From Mycolicibacterium novocastrense (GTDB lineage Bacteria; Actinomycetota; Actinomycetes; Mycobacteriales; Mycobacteriaceae): a stretch of 60,254 nucleotides of DNA. Each line of letters begins with the position of its first letter. Position 1 is the first letter of the stretch. The translations under genes were made by a program, and so were the position numbers. Under the pieces are notes generated by a model that saw nothing but the letters and a program-made list of their open reading frames with translations, was not told the DNA's origin and did not search any database. The stretch is from the NCBI RefSeq assembly GCF_001570485.1, contig NZ_BCTA01000022.1:1-60254 (forward strand). The letters run 5' to 3'. Below, in pieces: positions 1 through 10,658 of the stretch.

Positions 1-95
1 ACCGTAGACAAGTCCAATTATTCCTTGCAGGACAGGCACTTTCGCGTATCTACACCCCGAAACTCACAACATTGCGCGAAAAATCTGGGCTAGTT
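1..95. repeat. Terminal inverted repeat, left copy
   Basis: These 95 bases match the reverse complement of 60156-60250 without gaps; I count 82 of 95 identical. The outer part is best conserved: bases 10-45 are identical between copies, and most differences fall in bases 56-76. The repeat overlaps the last codons and stop of mfd (90-92). No transposase or other gene is visible inside it. It is probably one end of a dispersed multi-copy element that continues beyond the window; its class is unknown. Confidence 0.8.
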
Positions 96-3000
96 CGCAG
101 AAATCGAGTCCGAAATGATGTCGACACTGCCCTGTGGTTTCCCGTCCAACGCCAGGATCAGGTCGGCGACCATCTGCACCAGCTCGAGGTCGCGGATGCG
201 CGGTGCGCCGATACCGTTGCCGGCACGGGGTATGGGCACCTGCACCGTCGACGTGGTCGCGCGGTAGCCGGCGCTCGGATACATCCGCTTGAGCCGCAGT
301 TGTTGCGAGTCCATCAGCTGCAGCGGCGAGAGCCGCACCGTCGACTCGGACACCGAGCTGACCTCGGTGACTCCGTACTCCTTCAGCAGCAACCGCAGAC
401 GCGCGACGGCCACCAGGCGCCGCGCCGGCTCGGGAAGCGGACCGTAGCGGTCGACGAGCTCTTCGACCACGGCGTCCACCGCCTTCTGGTCGGGGGCTGC
501 GGCCAGCCGGCGGTAACCCTCGAGGCGCAGCCGGTCGCTGCCGATGTAATCCGGAGGCAGGTGTGCATCGACGGGCAGGTCGATCCGCACATCCTTCGGC
601 TCTTCCGGTGCGGCAACGGTTTTGCCGTCCGCAGCCGCGCGATAGGCCTCGACCGCCTCGCCGACCAGGCGCACGTAGAGGTCGAAGCCGACACCGGCGA
701 CGTGTCCGGACTGTTCGGCTCCCAGCACGTTGCCTGCGCCGCGAATCTCCAAGTCCTTCATGGCCACGGCCATGCCCGCGCCCAGTTCATTGTTCTGCGC
801 GATGGTGGCCAGCCGGTCATAGGCGGTCTCGGTGAGCGGAACCTCGGGCGGATACAGGAAATACGCGTAACCCCGTTCGCGGCTGCGTCCGACCCGGCCC
901 CTGAGCTGATGCAGCTGCGACAGGCCGAAGGTGTCGGCGCGCTCGACGATCAACGTATTGGCGTTGGAGATGTCCAGGCCGGTCTCGACGATCGTCGTGC
1001 AGACCAGGATGTCGTATTCGCGGTTCCAGAACCCCTCGACCGTGCGCTCGAGCTGTTCCTCGGGCATCTGACCGTGCGCGACGACCACGCGCGCCTCGGG
1101 CACCAGCGCCGCCACGCGCGCGGCCGCCTGATCGATGGTCCTGACCCGGTTGTGGATGTAGAACGCCTGCCCGTCGCGTAACAGTTCGCGGCGCAGCGCC
1201 GCGGCGATCTGCTTGTCGTCGTGGGGTCCGACATACGTCAGGACCGGGTAGCGCTCCTCGGGCGGGGTGAGGATCGTCGACATCTCCCGGATGCCGGCCA
1301 GGCTCATCTCCAGCGTGCGCGGAATCGGGGTGGCGCTCATCGTCAGCACGTCGACGTGGGTGCGCATGGACTTGATGTGTTCTTTGTGCTCGACGCCGAA
1401 GCGTTGTTCCTCGTCGACCACGATGAGGCCGAGGTCTTTCCAGGTGACGCCGGTCTGCAGCAGCCGGTGCGTCCCGATCACGATGTCGACGCTGCCGTCC
1501 TTCATGCCCTCGAGCACCGCGCGCGACTCGGCCGGATCGGTGAAGCGCGACAGGCCTTTGACGGTGACGGGGAACCCGGCCATCCGTTCGGAGAAGGTCT
1601 GCAGATGCTGGTCGGCCAGCAGCGTCGTCGGCACCAGCACCGCGACCTGCTTACCGTCCTGCACCGCCTTGAACGCGGCCCGCACCGCGATCTCGGTCTT
1701 GCCGTAGCCGACGTCACCACAGATCACCCGGTCCATCGGGACGGGCTTCTCCATGTCGGCCTTGACCTCGGTGATGGCGGTCAACTGATCGACGGTCTCG
1801 GTGAAGCCGAACGCGTCCTCCATTTCGGCCTGCCACGGGCTGTCGGGGCCGAACGCGTGCCCGGGCGACGCCTGCCGCTTGGCGTACAGCGACACCAGTT
1901 CGGCGGCGATCTCGCGAACTGCGCGGCGCGCCTTGGTCTTTGTGTTCGTCCAGTCGCTGCCGCCCAGCCGGGACAGTGTCGGCGACTCCCCGCCGACGTA
2001 GCGGGACAACTGGTCCAGCGAGTCCATCGGCACATAGAGCTTGTCGGTGCCCCCGCCCCGTTTGGACGATGCGTACTCCAGCACCAGATACTCGCGACGC
2101 GCACCGCCGACGACGCGTTCGGTCATCTCGACGAACCGTCCGATGCCGTGCTGATCGTGCACCACCAGATCGCCGGCGGACAGGGCCAGCGGGTCAACGA
2201 CGTTGCGGCGCTTGGCGGCCAGCCGTTTGCCTTCGGTCGCGGTGGCGCGGTTGCCGGTGAGGTCCGTCTCCGTGATGATCACGAGGTTCGCGCCCGGAAT
2301 CACCACACCGTCGTGCAGCGGTCCCTTGAGCACGTTGACGATTCTGTCCTTCAGACCCTCGCCCGGCTCCAAACAGACTGCGGCTGTGTCTGCTTCGCGT
2401 AACTGCTCGACGACACGGTGAGCCGTTCCGGTGCCGGGCGTGACGACGGCAGCATGGCCACCGGTGAGGACGTGCGCACGCAGCATCGCGAAGATCTCGG
2501 TGACATTGCTCTGTTGTCCGCGGGCCGACGGCGCCGGGCGGATGTCGATCTCCAGCGCGGCCTCGTCGGACAACTGGCTCAGCGTCCACCAGGGATGTCC
2601 GCCCTCGCGGGCCGCGGCGCGGGCGTCGTCGAGTTCGACGAATCCCGACGCGCCCAGCGACTCCAGGTCGATCGGTGCGTCGCCGCCCACGGCCGCCGTG
2701 GACCAGGACGCCTCCAGGAACTCGCGGCCGGTCTTGATCAGGTCGGCGGCCCGGGTGCGCACCTTCTCCGGATCGCAGATCAACAGCGGCATGCCCGCGG
2801 GCAGCAGATCCGACAGCGTGGACAGCGCGTCGGGACGCAACAGCGGGAGCAGGGCCTCCATGCCGTCGACCGGGATGCCCTCGGCGAGCTTGGCCAGCAT
2901 GTCGGGCACGGTGCCGGGCAGCGTGTTCTCCTGAACGGGGTGCTCGCGCGCGAGTTCGACGGCGCGCTCGCGGACGTCGTCGGTCAGCAGGACCTCACGG

Positions 3001-3725
3001 CACGGCACGGCAATGACGGTGTCGACGTCGATCTCGGGGATCGACCGCTGGTCGGCCACCGCGAACATCCGCATCTCGGACACCTCGTCGCCCCAGAACT
3101 CGATGCGCACCGGATGCTCGTACGTCGGCGGGAACAGGTCGAGAATGCCGCCGCGCACCGCGAACTCGCCGCGCTTGCCGACCATGTCCACGCGGGTGTA
3201 CGCGAGTTCGACGAGTCGCTCGATGAGGTTGTCGAATTCCGCTTCGACGCCGACGCTCAGGGTCACCGGTTCGACGTCGGCAACGTCGGGCACCATCGGT
3301 TGCAGCAGGGACCGCACGGTGGTCACGACCACTTGCAGCGGCGGTCCGAGACGCGCGTCGTCGGGGTGGGTCAGCCTGCGCAACAACATGAGCCGCGCGC
3401 CGACGGTGTCGACACCCGGGGACAGCCGTTCGTGCGGCAGCGTCTCCCAGGAGGGGAACATCGCCACGGTTTCACCGAACACGCCACGCAGTTCGGCGGT
3501 CAGATCGTCGGCTTCCCGCCCGGTGGCGGTCACGACGACCAGCGGACAGGCGTGCGCGATCGCCGACGCGACGAACACCCGGGCGGCGGCCGGGCCGACG
3601 ATGGCCAGATCGGCGGGCTTGTCGGCGGCACGGCGCGAGATCTCGCTGAGGGAGGGATCTCGTAGGGCCAGTTCGACGAGCCCGGCGATCGGGGTTGGGA
3701 CGGACAGGGTCCCCGATGCGGTCAT
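90..3725 (-). CDS. mfd: Transcription-repair coupling factor Mfd
   Basis: This superfamily 2 DNA translocase displaces RNA polymerase stalled at lesions and recruits UvrA. The product is about 1211 residues, the normal length. A UvrB-homology region comes first, followed by the RNA polymerase-interaction domain and the helicase core. Walker [10 protein letters not shown], the DEEQRFG box, the [10 protein letters not shown] motif and the [10 protein letters not shown] motif are all visible. An ATG at 3737 lies in frame, but the ATG at 3725 has a GGAAGG ribosome site 4-5 bases upstream and gives the mycobacterial MTA-type N-terminus, so I prefer 3725. It follows the TetR gene by 77 bases on the same strand. 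The stop codon lies in the terminal repeat, so the last residues may differ from other mycobacteria. Confidence 0.97.
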   Translation of the reverse strand: MTASGTLSVPTPIAGLVELALRDPSLSEISRRAADKPADLAIVGPAAARVFVASAIAHACPLVVVTATGREADDLTAELRGVFGETVAMFPSWETLPHERLSPGVDTVGARLMLLRRLTHPDDARLGPPLQVVVTTVRSLLQPMVPDVADVEPVTLSVGVEAEFDNLIERLVELAYTRVDMVGKRGEFAVRGGILDLFPPTYEHPVRIEFWGDEVSEMRMFAVADQRSIPEIDVDTVIAVPCREVLLTDDVRERAVELAREHPVQENTLPGTVPDMLAKLAEGIPVDGMEALLPLLRPDALSTLSDLLPAGMPLLICDPEKVRTRAADLIKTGREFLEASWSTAAVGGDAPIDLESLGASGFVELDDARAAAREGGHPWWTLSQLSDEAALEIDIRPAPSARGQQSNVTEIFAMLRAHVLTGGHAAVVTPGTGTAHRVVEQLREADTAAVCLEPGEGLKDRIVNVLKGPLHDGVVIPGANLVIITETDLTGNRATATEGKRLAAKRRNVVDPLALSAGDLVVHDQHGIGRFVEMTERVVGGARREYLVLEYASSKRGGGTDKLYVPMDSLDQLSRYVGGESPTLSRLGGSDWTNTKTKARRAVREIAAELVSLYAKRQASPGHAFGPDSPWQAEMEDAFGFTETVDQLTAITEVKADMEKPVPMDRVICGDVGYGKTEIAVRAAFKAVQDGKQVAVLVPTTLLADQHLQTFSERMAGFPVTVKGLSRFTDPAESRAVLEGMKDGSVDIVIGTHRLLQTGVTWKDLGLIVVDEEQRFGVEHKEHIKSMRTHVDVLTMSATPIPRTLEMSLAGIREMSTILTPPEERYPVLTYVGPHDDKQIAAALRRELLRDGQAFYIHNRVRTIDQAAARVAALVPEARVVVAHGQMPEEQLERTVEGFWNREYDILVCTTIVETGLDISNANTLIVERADTFGLSQLHQLRGRVGRSRERGYAYFLYPPEVPLTETAYDRLATIAQNNELGAGMAVAMKDLEIRGAGNVLGAEQSGHVAGVGFDLYVRLVGEAVEAYRAAADGKTVAAPEEPKDVRIDLPVDAHLPPDYIGSDRLRLEGYRRLAAAPDQKAVDAVVEELVDRYGPLPEPARRLVAVARLRLLLKEYGVTEVSSVSESTVRLSPLQLMDSQQLRLKRMYPSAGYRATTSTVQVPIPRAGNGIGAPRIRDLELVQMVADLILALDGKPQGSVDIISDSISAN

Positions 3726-3802
3726 GATGCCTTCCATCGTATGCGCGCGCCGAAACGCTTGCCGCGGCGAGGGTTTGCACCGATCCCGTGACGAGATCTA
3801 CG

Positions 3803-4450
3803 TCACTCGTCGAGCAACGGCGGATCGTTCTCCAGATGCATCAGCCCGTTCCAGCACAGGTTGACCAGATGCGCGGCGACGACCTCTTTCTTGGGCTCAC
3901 GCACATCGAGCCACCACTGCGCAGTCATCGACACCGAGCCGACCAACGCCTGCGCGTAGAGCGGCGCCATCTCAGGGTCCAGTCCGCGGCGCGAGAAGTC
4001 GCCGGCCAGGATCGAGGACACCTGGTTGACGGCCTCGTTGAGCAGTGTCGAATAGGTGCTGCCCGAGGTGATCGACGCCGGGGAGTCGCGGATCAGGATG
4101 CGGAAGCCGTCGGTGCGCTCGTCGACGTAGGTCAGCAGGGCGAGTGCGACGCGTTCGATGCGCAGCCGCGAGCGGTTGTTGGTCATCCGGGTCAGCGACG
4201 AGGTGATCCCGTCGAGCAACGCCGACATCTCGCGGTCGACGACCACCGCGTACAGGCCCTCCTTACCGCCGAAGTGCTCGTAGACGACGGGCTTGGAGAC
4301 GTTCGCGCGCTGGGCGATCTCTTCGATCGAGGTGCCCTCGTAGCCTCGCTCGGCGAAGAGTTTGCGCGCGACCTCGATGAGCTGGTGGCGCCGCTCGGCG
4401 CCCGTCATCCGCGCCCGCGGTGCCCTGACCTCCTTGTCGGGTGCTGCCAC
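3803..4450 (-). CDS. TetR-family regulator (Rv1019-like)
   Basis: The product is a TetR repressor of about 215 residues. Its N-terminal helix-turn-helix includes ERGYEGTSIEEIAQRANVSK and VVYEHFGGKE, followed by an all-helical ligand domain. It closely resembles M. tuberculosis Rv1019, known as an autoregulatory TetR transcribed with mfd. The frame is open to 4522, but a GTG at 4450 gives the conserved AAPDKEVRAPRARM start. A TAACCT -10-like hexamer lies just upstream, consistent with leaderless initiation. The short partly palindromic GGTAACC beside the start could be part of an operator. It lies upstream of mfd on the same strand, so co-transcription is likely. Confidence 0.9.
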   Translation of the reverse strand: MAAPDKEVRAPRARMTGAERRHQLIEVARKLFAERGYEGTSIEEIAQRANVSKPVVYEHFGGKEGLYAVVVDREMSALLDGITSSLTRMTNNRSRLRIERVALALLTYVDERTDGFRILIRDSPASITSGSTYSTLLNEAVNQVSSILAGDFSRRGLDPEMAPLYAQALVGSVSMTAQWWLDVREPKKEVVAAHLVNLCWNGLMHLENDPPLLDE

Positions 4451-4567
4451 GGTTACCAGGTTAGATGCAGATGTTGGGGTGGGGCGGCGATCACGCGGCG
4501 AGGCGGCGGCCGCGGGGAACAAACGAAGAGGGGTCCGGCGATTGGACTAGCATCACGAGTTGTTCGA

Positions 4568-4639
4568 TCCGTCGTGGTGTAATCGGCAGCACCTCTGATT
4601 TTGGTTCAGATAGTTCAGGTTCGAGTCCTGGCGACGGAG
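4568..4639 (+). tRNA. tRNA-Gln (TTG)
   Basis: The 72 bases fold as a complete cloverleaf. The acceptor stem is TCCGTCG/CGACGGA with discriminator G. The anticodon stem TCTGA/TCAGA encloses the loop TTTTGGT, giving anticodon TTG. The T arm contains GGTTCGAGTCC. CCA is not encoded. Confidence 0.96.
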
Positions 4640-4723
4640 CGATTTGGCCGCGATAGTGCGCTCACATGCGGCGTGACCGGCGTGTCGCGTATGAAACCGC
4701 ACATCCGATAGGCAGGAGACCGG

Positions 4724-6202
4724 ATGACGGCAGCCCCTGAAACCGCGGTGGTCGTGCTCGCGGCCGGCGCCGGCACCCGGATGCGATCCGACACCCCCAA
4801 AGTGCTGCACACGCTGGCGGGTCGCAGCATGCTCGCGCACGCGCTGCACGCGGTGGGCAAGGCGGCGCCTGCGCATCTGGTCGTCGTGGTCGGCAAGGAC
4901 CGGGACCGGGTGAGGCCCGAGGTCGAGCGGCTGGCCGCCGAGCTCGGGCGCCCGATCGTGACCGCGACCCAAGAGCAGCAGCTGGGCACCGGACACGCCG
5001 TGCAGTGCGGCCTGACGGCACTGCCGCCCGACTTCGCCGGCACGGTGGTGGTCACTTCGGGCGATGTGCCGCTCCTCGACGCCGACACGCTGGCAGAGCT
5101 GATCAGCACGCACAACACGCGGCCGACCGCGGCGACCGTGCTGACCACCACGCTGCCCGACCCGACGGGTTACGGACGCATCCTGCGCACCCAGGACGGC
5201 GAAGTGATGGGCATCGTCGAACAGGCCGACGCCAGCCCCGAACAGCGCGCGATCACCGAGGTCAACGCCGGGGTGTACGCGTTCGACGCCACCGCGCTGC
5301 GGTCCGCGCTGGGCCGGTTGAGCTCGGACAACGCCCAGCAGGAGCAGTATCTGACCGACGTCGTTTCGATCGTGCGCTCCGACGGGCTCGTCGTGCGGGC
5401 CAAGCACGTCGACGACTCGATGCTGGTGGCGGGGGTCAACGATCGCGTGCAGCTGGCCGAGCTGGGCACCGAACTGAACCGCCGCATCGTGGCCACGCAC
5501 CAGCGGGCCGGGGTCACCGTGGTCGATCCCGCCACGACGTGGATCGACGTCGACGTGACCATCGGCCGCGACACCGTCGTCAAGCCTGGCACCCAACTGC
5601 TCGGAGGCACCCGCATCGGCGGGCGGTGCGAGGTCGGGCCCGACACGACCTTGGCCGACGTCACGGTGGGTGACGGCGCGACGGTGTGCCGTACGCACGC
5701 CAGCTCGTCGGTGATCGGCGACGGCGCGACGGTCGGACCGTTCACCTACCTGCGGCCGGGCACCGTGCTGGGCGCCGACGGCAAGCTCGGCGCGTTCGTC
5801 GAGACCAAGAACTCGACCATCGGCACCGGCACCAAGGTGCCGCATCTGACGTACGTCGGCGACGCCGACATCGGCGAGCACAGCAACATCGGGGCGTCCA
5901 GCGTTTTCGTCAACTACGACGGCGAGACCAAGAGCCGCACGACGATCGGCTCACACGTCCGGACCGGGTCGGACACGATGTTCGTCGCCCCGGTCACCGT
6001 CGGCGACGGCGCCTACACCGGGGCGGGGACCGTCGTGCGCGACGACGTGCCGCCGGGTGCGCTGGCCGTGTCGGCGGGGCCGCAGCGCAACATCGAGGGC
6101 TGGGTGACGCGCAAACGGCCGGGGTCGGCGGCGGCGCGGGCCGCGCAACAGGCATCGGCCGACGAGGACGGGTCGGCTACCGATGACACGGAATCGCGGT
6201 GA
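4724..6202 (+). CDS. glmU: Bifunctional GlmU (GlcN-1-P acetyltransferase / UDP-GlcNAc pyrophosphorylase)
   Basis: GlmU makes UDP-N-acetylglucosamine, the precursor of peptidoglycan and of the arabinogalactan linker. The 492-residue product has an N-terminal nucleotidyltransferase with the signature [18 protein letters not shown] (about residues 12-29). Its C-terminal left-handed beta-helix acetyltransferase begins near residue 265 and includes PFTYLRPG and NYDGETK. A polar tail follows, as in mycobacterial GlmU. The ATG has an AGGAG ribosome site seven to eight bases upstream. It is the first gene of a probable glmU-prs-arsC-lpqT operon. Confidence 0.97.
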   Translation: MTAAPETAVVVLAAGAGTRMRSDTPKVLHTLAGRSMLAHALHAVGKAAPAHLVVVVGKDRDRVRPEVERLAAELGRPIVTATQEQQLGTGHAVQCGLTALPPDFAGTVVVTSGDVPLLDADTLAELISTHNTRPTAATVLTTTLPDPTGYGRILRTQDGEVMGIVEQADASPEQRAITEVNAGVYAFDATALRSALGRLSSDNAQQEQYLTDVVSIVRSDGLVVRAKHVDDSMLVAGVNDRVQLAELGTELNRRIVATHQRAGVTVVDPATTWIDVDVTIGRDTVVKPGTQLLGGTRIGGRCEVGPDTTLADVTVGDGATVCRTHASSSVIGDGATVGPFTYLRPGTVLGADGKLGAFVETKNSTIGTGTKVPHLTYVGDADIGEHSNIGASSVFVNYDGETKSRTTIGSHVRTGSDTMFVAPVTVGDGAYTGAGTVVRDDVPPGALAVSAGPQRNIEGWVTRKRPGSAAARAAQQASADEDGSATDDTESR

Positions 6203-6294
6203 CCGGCAGTCAGCGATCTGGCCACCCGGACACGCCCGACGCGTCAAGCTACGTAGGATTACCCGGTATCGATCCCCGACCTTGAAGGCGCACT

Positions 6295-7275
6295 GTGGGC
6301 ACCGAGTGGACCGACAATCGAAAAAATTTGATGTTGTTCTCGGGTCGGGCGCACCCCGAACTCGCTGAACAGGTCGCCAAGGAACTCGACGTACCCGTGA
6401 CGGCGCAGACCGCGCGGGACTTCGCCAACGGCGAGATCTTCGTCCGATTCGACGAATCCGTCCGCGGCTGCGACGCCTTCGTGCTGCAGAGCCATCCCGC
6501 GCCGCTGAACCAGCACCTGATGGAACAGCTGATCATGATCGACGCGCTCAAGCGCGGCAGCGCCAAGCGGATCACCGCGATCCTTCCGTTCTATCCGTAC
6601 GCACGGCAGGACAAGAAGCACCGCGGCCGTGAACCGATCTCGGCGCGGTTGGTCGCCGACCTGCTCAAGACCGCGGGTGCCGACCGGATCGTCACCGTCG
6701 ACCTGCACACCGACCAGATCCAGGGCTTCTTCGACGGACCCGTCGACCACATGCGGGCGCAGAAGCTGCTCACCGGGTACATCGCCGAGCACTACTCGCA
6801 TCACGACATGGTGGTCGTCTCGCCCGACTCCGGCCGGGTGCGCGTCGCCGAGAAGTGGGCCGACTCCCTCGGTGGCGTCCCGCTGGCGTTCATCCACAAG
6901 ACGCGCGACCCCCTCAAACCCAACGAGGTGGTGTCCAACCGCGTCGTCGGCGACGTGCGGGGCAAGACCTGTGTGTTGACCGACGACATGATCGACACCG
7001 GCGGCACCATCGCCGGTGCGGTCAAGCTGCTCAAGGCCGACGGTGCGGGCGACGTGATCATCGCGGCGACGCACGGGGTGCTGTCGGATCCGGCCCGCGA
7101 GCGGTTGGCCGACTCGGGCGCCTGCGAGGTGATCGTCACCAACACGCTGCCGATCGGCGAGGACAAACAGTTCCCGCAGTTGACCGTGCTGTCGATCGCC
7201 CCGCTGCTGGCGAACACGATCCGCGCGGTGTTCGACAACGGCTCGGTCACCAGCCTCTTCGACGGGTCGGCATAG
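6295..7275 (+). CDS. prs: Ribose-phosphate pyrophosphokinase
   Basis: Prs transfers pyrophosphate from ATP to ribose-5-phosphate. The resulting PRPP feeds nucleotide, His and Trp synthesis and, in mycobacteria, the decaprenyl-phosphoryl-arabinose pathway. The 326-residue protein has YPYARQDKKHRGREPISA, the flexible-loop and ATP region. It also has the PRPP-binding VLTDDMIDTGGT loop near residues 226-237. Translation starts at GTG with GAAGGCG upstream. The next gene begins directly after its stop. Confidence 0.97.
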   Translation: MGTEWTDNRKNLMLFSGRAHPELAEQVAKELDVPVTAQTARDFANGEIFVRFDESVRGCDAFVLQSHPAPLNQHLMEQLIMIDALKRGSAKRITAILPFYPYARQDKKHRGREPISARLVADLLKTAGADRIVTVDLHTDQIQGFFDGPVDHMRAQKLLTGYIAEHYSHHDMVVVSPDSGRVRVAEKWADSLGGVPLAFIHKTRDPLKPNEVVSNRVVGDVRGKTCVLTDDMIDTGGTIAGAVKLLKADGAGDVIIAATHGVLSDPARERLADSGACEVIVTNTLPIGEDKQFPQLTVLSIAPLLANTIRAVFDNGSVTSLFDGSA

Positions 7276-7620
7276 ATGTCGAACAGCGTCATCTACCACA
7301 ACCCCAAGTGCTCGACCTCGCGGAAGACGTTGGACTTGTTGCGGGAGAACGGAATCGAGCCGACGGTGGTGCAGTACCTCAAGACGCCGCCGACCCGCGC
7401 CGAGCTGGAGAAGATGATCTCCGACGCCGGTATCGACGTGCGCACCGCCGTACGTAAGAAGGAGGCGTTGTACCGCGAACTGGGGTTGGCCGACGCCTCC
7501 GACGACGAGCTCCTCGACGCGATGGCCGCCAACCCGATCCTGATCGAGAGGCCGTTCGTCGTCACGCCGAAGGGCACCCGGCTGGCCCGACCGATCGACG
7601 CGGTACGCGAGATTCTGTGA
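7276..7620 (+). CDS. ArsC/Spx-family reductase
   Basis: The product is a 114-residue thioredoxin-fold protein of the glutaredoxin-dependent arsenate reductase family. Cys12 in HNPKCSTSRKTL is the expected catalytic cysteine, and VTPKGTRLARP near the C-terminus is typical. The ATG follows the prs stop directly and its own stop overlaps the next start, so it is translated within the prs operon. No arsenic-resistance genes are nearby, so arsenate may not be the physiological substrate. Confidence 0.88.
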   Translation: MSNSVIYHNPKCSTSRKTLDLLRENGIEPTVVQYLKTPPTRAELEKMISDAGIDVRTAVRKKEALYRELGLADASDDELLDAMAANPILIERPFVVTPKGTRLARPIDAVREIL

Positions 7621-8297
7621 GCCGTCGAGGCTTTCAAGTTCTTGCCGCTGCGGTGACGGTCGTCGGCATCGCCGTCGTGTCCGGTTGCGGCACCGAACCG
7701 CCCGACTACCAGTCGGTGTGGTCGACATCGCCGTCGCCGACGTCGACCGCCGCCGCGCCGGATGCCAAGCCGGTGCCCATCGCGGCTTTCCTTGAGCAGG
7801 CCGGTGTGACCGGCGATCCGGTGTTCCCCGAGAAGCTCACCGATCTGACGGTCTCGTATCCGACACCGGCCGGGTGGGAGCCGTACTTCAACACCAACTT
7901 CGCGCCCGGAACCAGGGTGATCGCCAAGGGCGAGACATACCCGATCGCGATGCTGGTGGTGATGAAGTTGACCGGCGACTTCGATCCGCGCGAGGCGATC
8001 AAGCACGGCTACGTCGACGCCGAGATGTCGCAGAACTTCAAGCGCCTCAACGCGTCGATGGACGACTTCAAGGGTTTCCCGTCGGCGATGATCGAGGGCA
8101 GCTACGACCTCAACGGCACCCGGATGCACAGCTACAACCGCATCGTGATCGCGACCGGCGCACCGCCCGCCAAGCAGCGCTACCTCATCCAGTTCACGGT
8201 GACGGGTTACGCCCAGAAGGCCGCCGAGGAGGCGCCCGACATCGAGAAGATCATCGGCGGGTTCAACGTCGCCGTCCCCAAGCCACCGCCGAAGTAG
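7617..8297 (+). CDS. lpqT: LpqT-like lipoprotein
   Basis: This 226-residue secreted lipoprotein belongs to the LpqN/LpqT family. A hydrophobic signal segment ends in the lipobox VVSGC (Cys about 25). A Thr/Ser/Pro-rich linker and the conserved domain starting around FPEKLTDLTVSYPTPAGWEP follow. The GTG start overlaps the arsC-like stop by four bases (GTGA), showing translational coupling. M. tuberculosis lpqT is next to prs in the same order. The biochemical role is not established; LpqN-family proteins are linked to envelope or host-protein interactions. Confidence 0.85.
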   Translation: MSRRGFQVLAAAVTVVGIAVVSGCGTEPPDYQSVWSTSPSPTSTAAAPDAKPVPIAAFLEQAGVTGDPVFPEKLTDLTVSYPTPAGWEPYFNTNFAPGTRVIAKGETYPIAMLVVMKLTGDFDPREAIKHGYVDAEMSQNFKRLNASMDDFKGFPSAMIEGSYDLNGTRMHSYNRIVIATGAPPAKQRYLIQFTVTGYAQKAAEEAPDIEKIIGGFNVAVPKPPPK

Positions 8298-8388
8298 CCC
8301 CCGTTTCTGCGCGAGCATTCCAGCAGGAAAAGTGCGAGTAGCGGCCTGTGCGAATGCCATTTCGCGCCAACTCACTAGGGTGGTCGGC

Positions 8389-9258
8389 ATGAGTTGGACT
8401 GCCGCGGATCTGCCCTCCTTCGCCGGACGCACCGTCATCGTCACCGGCGCCAACAGCGGCATCGGTTTGATCACGGCGCGCGAGCTGGCCGGCGCGGGCG
8501 CCAAGGTCATCCTCGCCGTGCGCAACACCGCCAAAGGTGACGAGGCCGCGGGCACGATCACCGGCGATGTCGAGGTCCGCAAGCTGGACCTGCAGGACCT
8601 GGCGTCGGTGCGCGCGTTCGCCGACGGCGTCGAGGCGGTCGACGTGCTGGTCAACAATGCCGGCATCATGGCTGTCCCCTACGCGTTGACGGTCGACGGG
8701 TTCGAGAGCCAGATCGGCACCAACCATCTCGGTCACTTCGCCCTGACGAACCTGCTGCTGCCCAAGATCAGCGACCGGGTGGTAACGGTGTCCTCGGTCA
8801 TGCATTTCCTCGGCCGGATCAACCTCAAGGACCTCAACTGGAAGGCCCGGCCGTATCTGGCGTGGCCGGCCTACGGTCAGTCGAAGCTCGCGAACCTGCT
8901 GTTCACGTCGGATCTGCAGCGTCGACTCGACGAGGTGGGCTCGCAGATCCGGGCGATCGCCGCGCATCCGGGCTATTCCGCGACGAACCTGCAGGGCCAG
9001 ACGGGCAACCCGATCGGAACGCGCTTCTGGCTCGCCGCCAACCGGCTGTTCGCCACCGAGCCCGAGTTCGGTGCCCGCCAGACCCTGTACGCGGTGGCCG
9101 AGGACCTGCCGGGTGACACGTTCGTCGGCCCGCGCTTCGGTAGTCGCGGGCCCACCGGGCCGACGGGCTTCCGCAGCCCGCTGGCTCGCGACGGCCGGAC
9201 GGCGAGCGCGCTGTGGGAGCTCTCCGAGCAGCTCACCGACACCAAGTTCCCGCTCTGA
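8389..9258 (+). CDS. Short-chain dehydrogenase/reductase
   Basis: The product is a 289-residue NAD(P)-dependent SDR. The nucleotide motif TGANSGIG is at residues 19-26, NNAG follows, and the catalytic YGQSK supplies the Tyr-x3-Lys pair. The layout resembles retinol dehydrogenase-type SDRs. The frame is open upstream, but the ATG at 8389 is preceded at leaderless spacing by TAGGGT (8376-8381), so I choose it. Substrate is unknown. Confidence 0.88.
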   Translation: MSWTAADLPSFAGRTVIVTGANSGIGLITARELAGAGAKVILAVRNTAKGDEAAGTITGDVEVRKLDLQDLASVRAFADGVEAVDVLVNNAGIMAVPYALTVDGFESQIGTNHLGHFALTNLLLPKISDRVVTVSSVMHFLGRINLKDLNWKARPYLAWPAYGQSKLANLLFTSDLQRRLDEVGSQIRAIAAHPGYSATNLQGQTGNPIGTRFWLAANRLFATEPEFGARQTLYAVAEDLPGDTFVGPRFGSRGPTGPTGFRSPLARDGRTASALWELSEQLTDTKFPL

Positions 9259-9308
9259 TTTGGGCCTGACCGGCGTTTCCGGCTACCCTGGCCGGTGATC
9301 ACGGCGAG

Positions 9309-9327
9309 GGTGGCCCCGCAGGCCACC
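9309..9327 (+). promoter_or_regulatory. Stem-loop in the rplY leader
   Basis: GGTGGCC (9309-9315) and GGCCACC (9321-9327) form a perfect 7-bp stem around a CCGCA loop, 66 bases before the rplY start. It may be an mRNA leader structure controlling L25 or a partial attenuator. There is no U-tract to make it a clear terminator. Confidence 0.35.
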
Positions 9328-9393
9328 GTTATCGACGCGAACCTTTGTGGTTGAGCCCCGCCGTGCCGAGCACACGACAGGAGCACCCACATC

Positions 9394-10071
9394 ATGGCGA
9401 AGAACGCCCCCAACAACCTGACCGCCGCGGTCCGCACCGAGACCGGCAAGGGCGCATCGCGCCGCGCCCGCCGCAACGGCAAGGTGCCCGCGGTTCTCTA
9501 CGGTCACGGCGCCGATCCGCAGCACCTCGAACTCGACGGCCATGACTTCGCGGCCGTCCTGCGCCGTGCGGGCACCAACGCGGTGCTGACGCTCGACGTC
9601 GACGGCAAGGAGCAGCTCGCACTGACCAAGGCCCTCGACATCCACCCGATCCGGCGCACCATCACGCACGCCGATCTGCTCGTCGTGCGCCGTGGCGAGA
9701 AGGTGGTCGTCGAGGTCAACGTCATCATCGAGGGTGAGGCGGTGCCCGGCACGCTGGTCACCCAGGACGCCAGCACCGTCGAGGTCGAGGCCGACGCGCT
9801 GTCGATCCCCCAGCAGCTGACGGTGTCCGTCGAGGGTGTCGAGGCCGGCACGCAGTTCACCGCGGGTTCCATCGAGCTGCCCTCGGGCGTCTCGCTGATC
9901 TCGGATCCGGAGATGCTGGTGGTCAACGTCGTCGAGGCGCCGTCTGCCGAGGAACTCGAGGCCGAGGGCGGCGGAGAGGCGCCGGAGGAGGCAGCCGCCG
10001 AGGTCGCCGAGGCCACCGACGAGGGCGAGGGCGAGTCGGCCGAAGCGGCACCCGCCGAAGAATCCGAGTAG
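9394..10071 (+). CDS. rplY: 50S ribosomal protein L25 (CTC form)
   Basis: L25/CTC binds 5S rRNA in the large ribosomal subunit. The 225-residue product is the long general-stress form: an N-terminal L25 beta-barrel ([14 protein letters not shown] near residue 35), a C-terminal TL5-type domain, and an acidic Glu/Ala-rich tail from about residue 185. It starts at ATG with ACAGGAG upstream. It lies six bases before pth, the conserved mycobacterial pairing of two translation genes. Confidence 0.96.
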   Translation: MAKNAPNNLTAAVRTETGKGASRRARRNGKVPAVLYGHGADPQHLELDGHDFAAVLRRAGTNAVLTLDVDGKEQLALTKALDIHPIRRTITHADLLVVRRGEKVVVEVNVIIEGEAVPGTLVTQDASTVEVEADALSIPQQLTVSVEGVEAGTQFTAGSIELPSGVSLISDPEMLVVNVVEAPSAEELEAEGGGEAPEEAAAEVAEATDEGEGESAEAAPAEESE

Positions 10072-10077
10072 ACCGGC

Positions 10078-10656
10078 ATGGCCGAACCACTTCTCGTGGT
10101 CGGCCTGGGCAATCCGGGACCGCAATACGCCACCACGCGGCACAACCTCGGGTTCCTCGTCGCCGACATCCTCGCCGACCGCATGGGTTCGGGGTTCAAG
10201 GTGCACAAGAAGTCCGGCGCCGAGGTGGTCACCGGCCACCTCGCCGGACGCTCGGTGGTGTTGGCCAAACCGCGTACCTATATGAACGAGTCGGGGCGGC
10301 AGGTCGGGCCGCTGGCCAAGTTCTATTCGGTGCCGGTGGCCGACATCGTCGTGATCCACGACGAACTCGACATCGACTTCGGCCGGATACGGCTGAAGTT
10401 CGGTGGCGGCGTGGCCGGGCACAACGGCCTACGGTCAGTGGCTTCGTCGTTGGGCAGCAACGACTTTCAACGCGTCCGCATCGGTATCGGCCGCCCGCCC
10501 GGCCGCACCGACGGCGCCAAGTTCGTGCTGAGCACCTTCACCTCCGCGGAGTGGAAGGACGTCCCGACGATCTGTGAGCAGGCCGCCGATGCCACGGAGA
10601 TCCTGGTGGCACAGGGCGTGGAACCGGCGCAGAACATCGTGCACGCCTGGGGCTGA
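10078..10656 (+). CDS. pth: Peptidyl-tRNA hydrolase
   Basis: Pth recycles peptidyl-tRNA released by stalled ribosomes. The 192-residue protein contains [19 protein letters not shown], with the presumed catalytic His at position 22. The substrate-contact motifs [10 protein letters not shown] and DELD follow, then the [12 protein letters not shown] region. The gene is coupled to rplY and converges on the cutinase gene, leaving only two bases between the stops. Confidence 0.97.
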   Translation: MAEPLLVVGLGNPGPQYATTRHNLGFLVADILADRMGSGFKVHKKSGAEVVTGHLAGRSVVLAKPRTYMNESGRQVGPLAKFYSVPVADIVVIHDELDIDFGRIRLKFGGGVAGHNGLRSVASSLGSNDFQRVRIGIGRPPGRTDGAKFVLSTFTSAEWKDVPTICEQAADATEILVAQGVEPAQNIVHAWG

Positions 10657-10658
10657 CC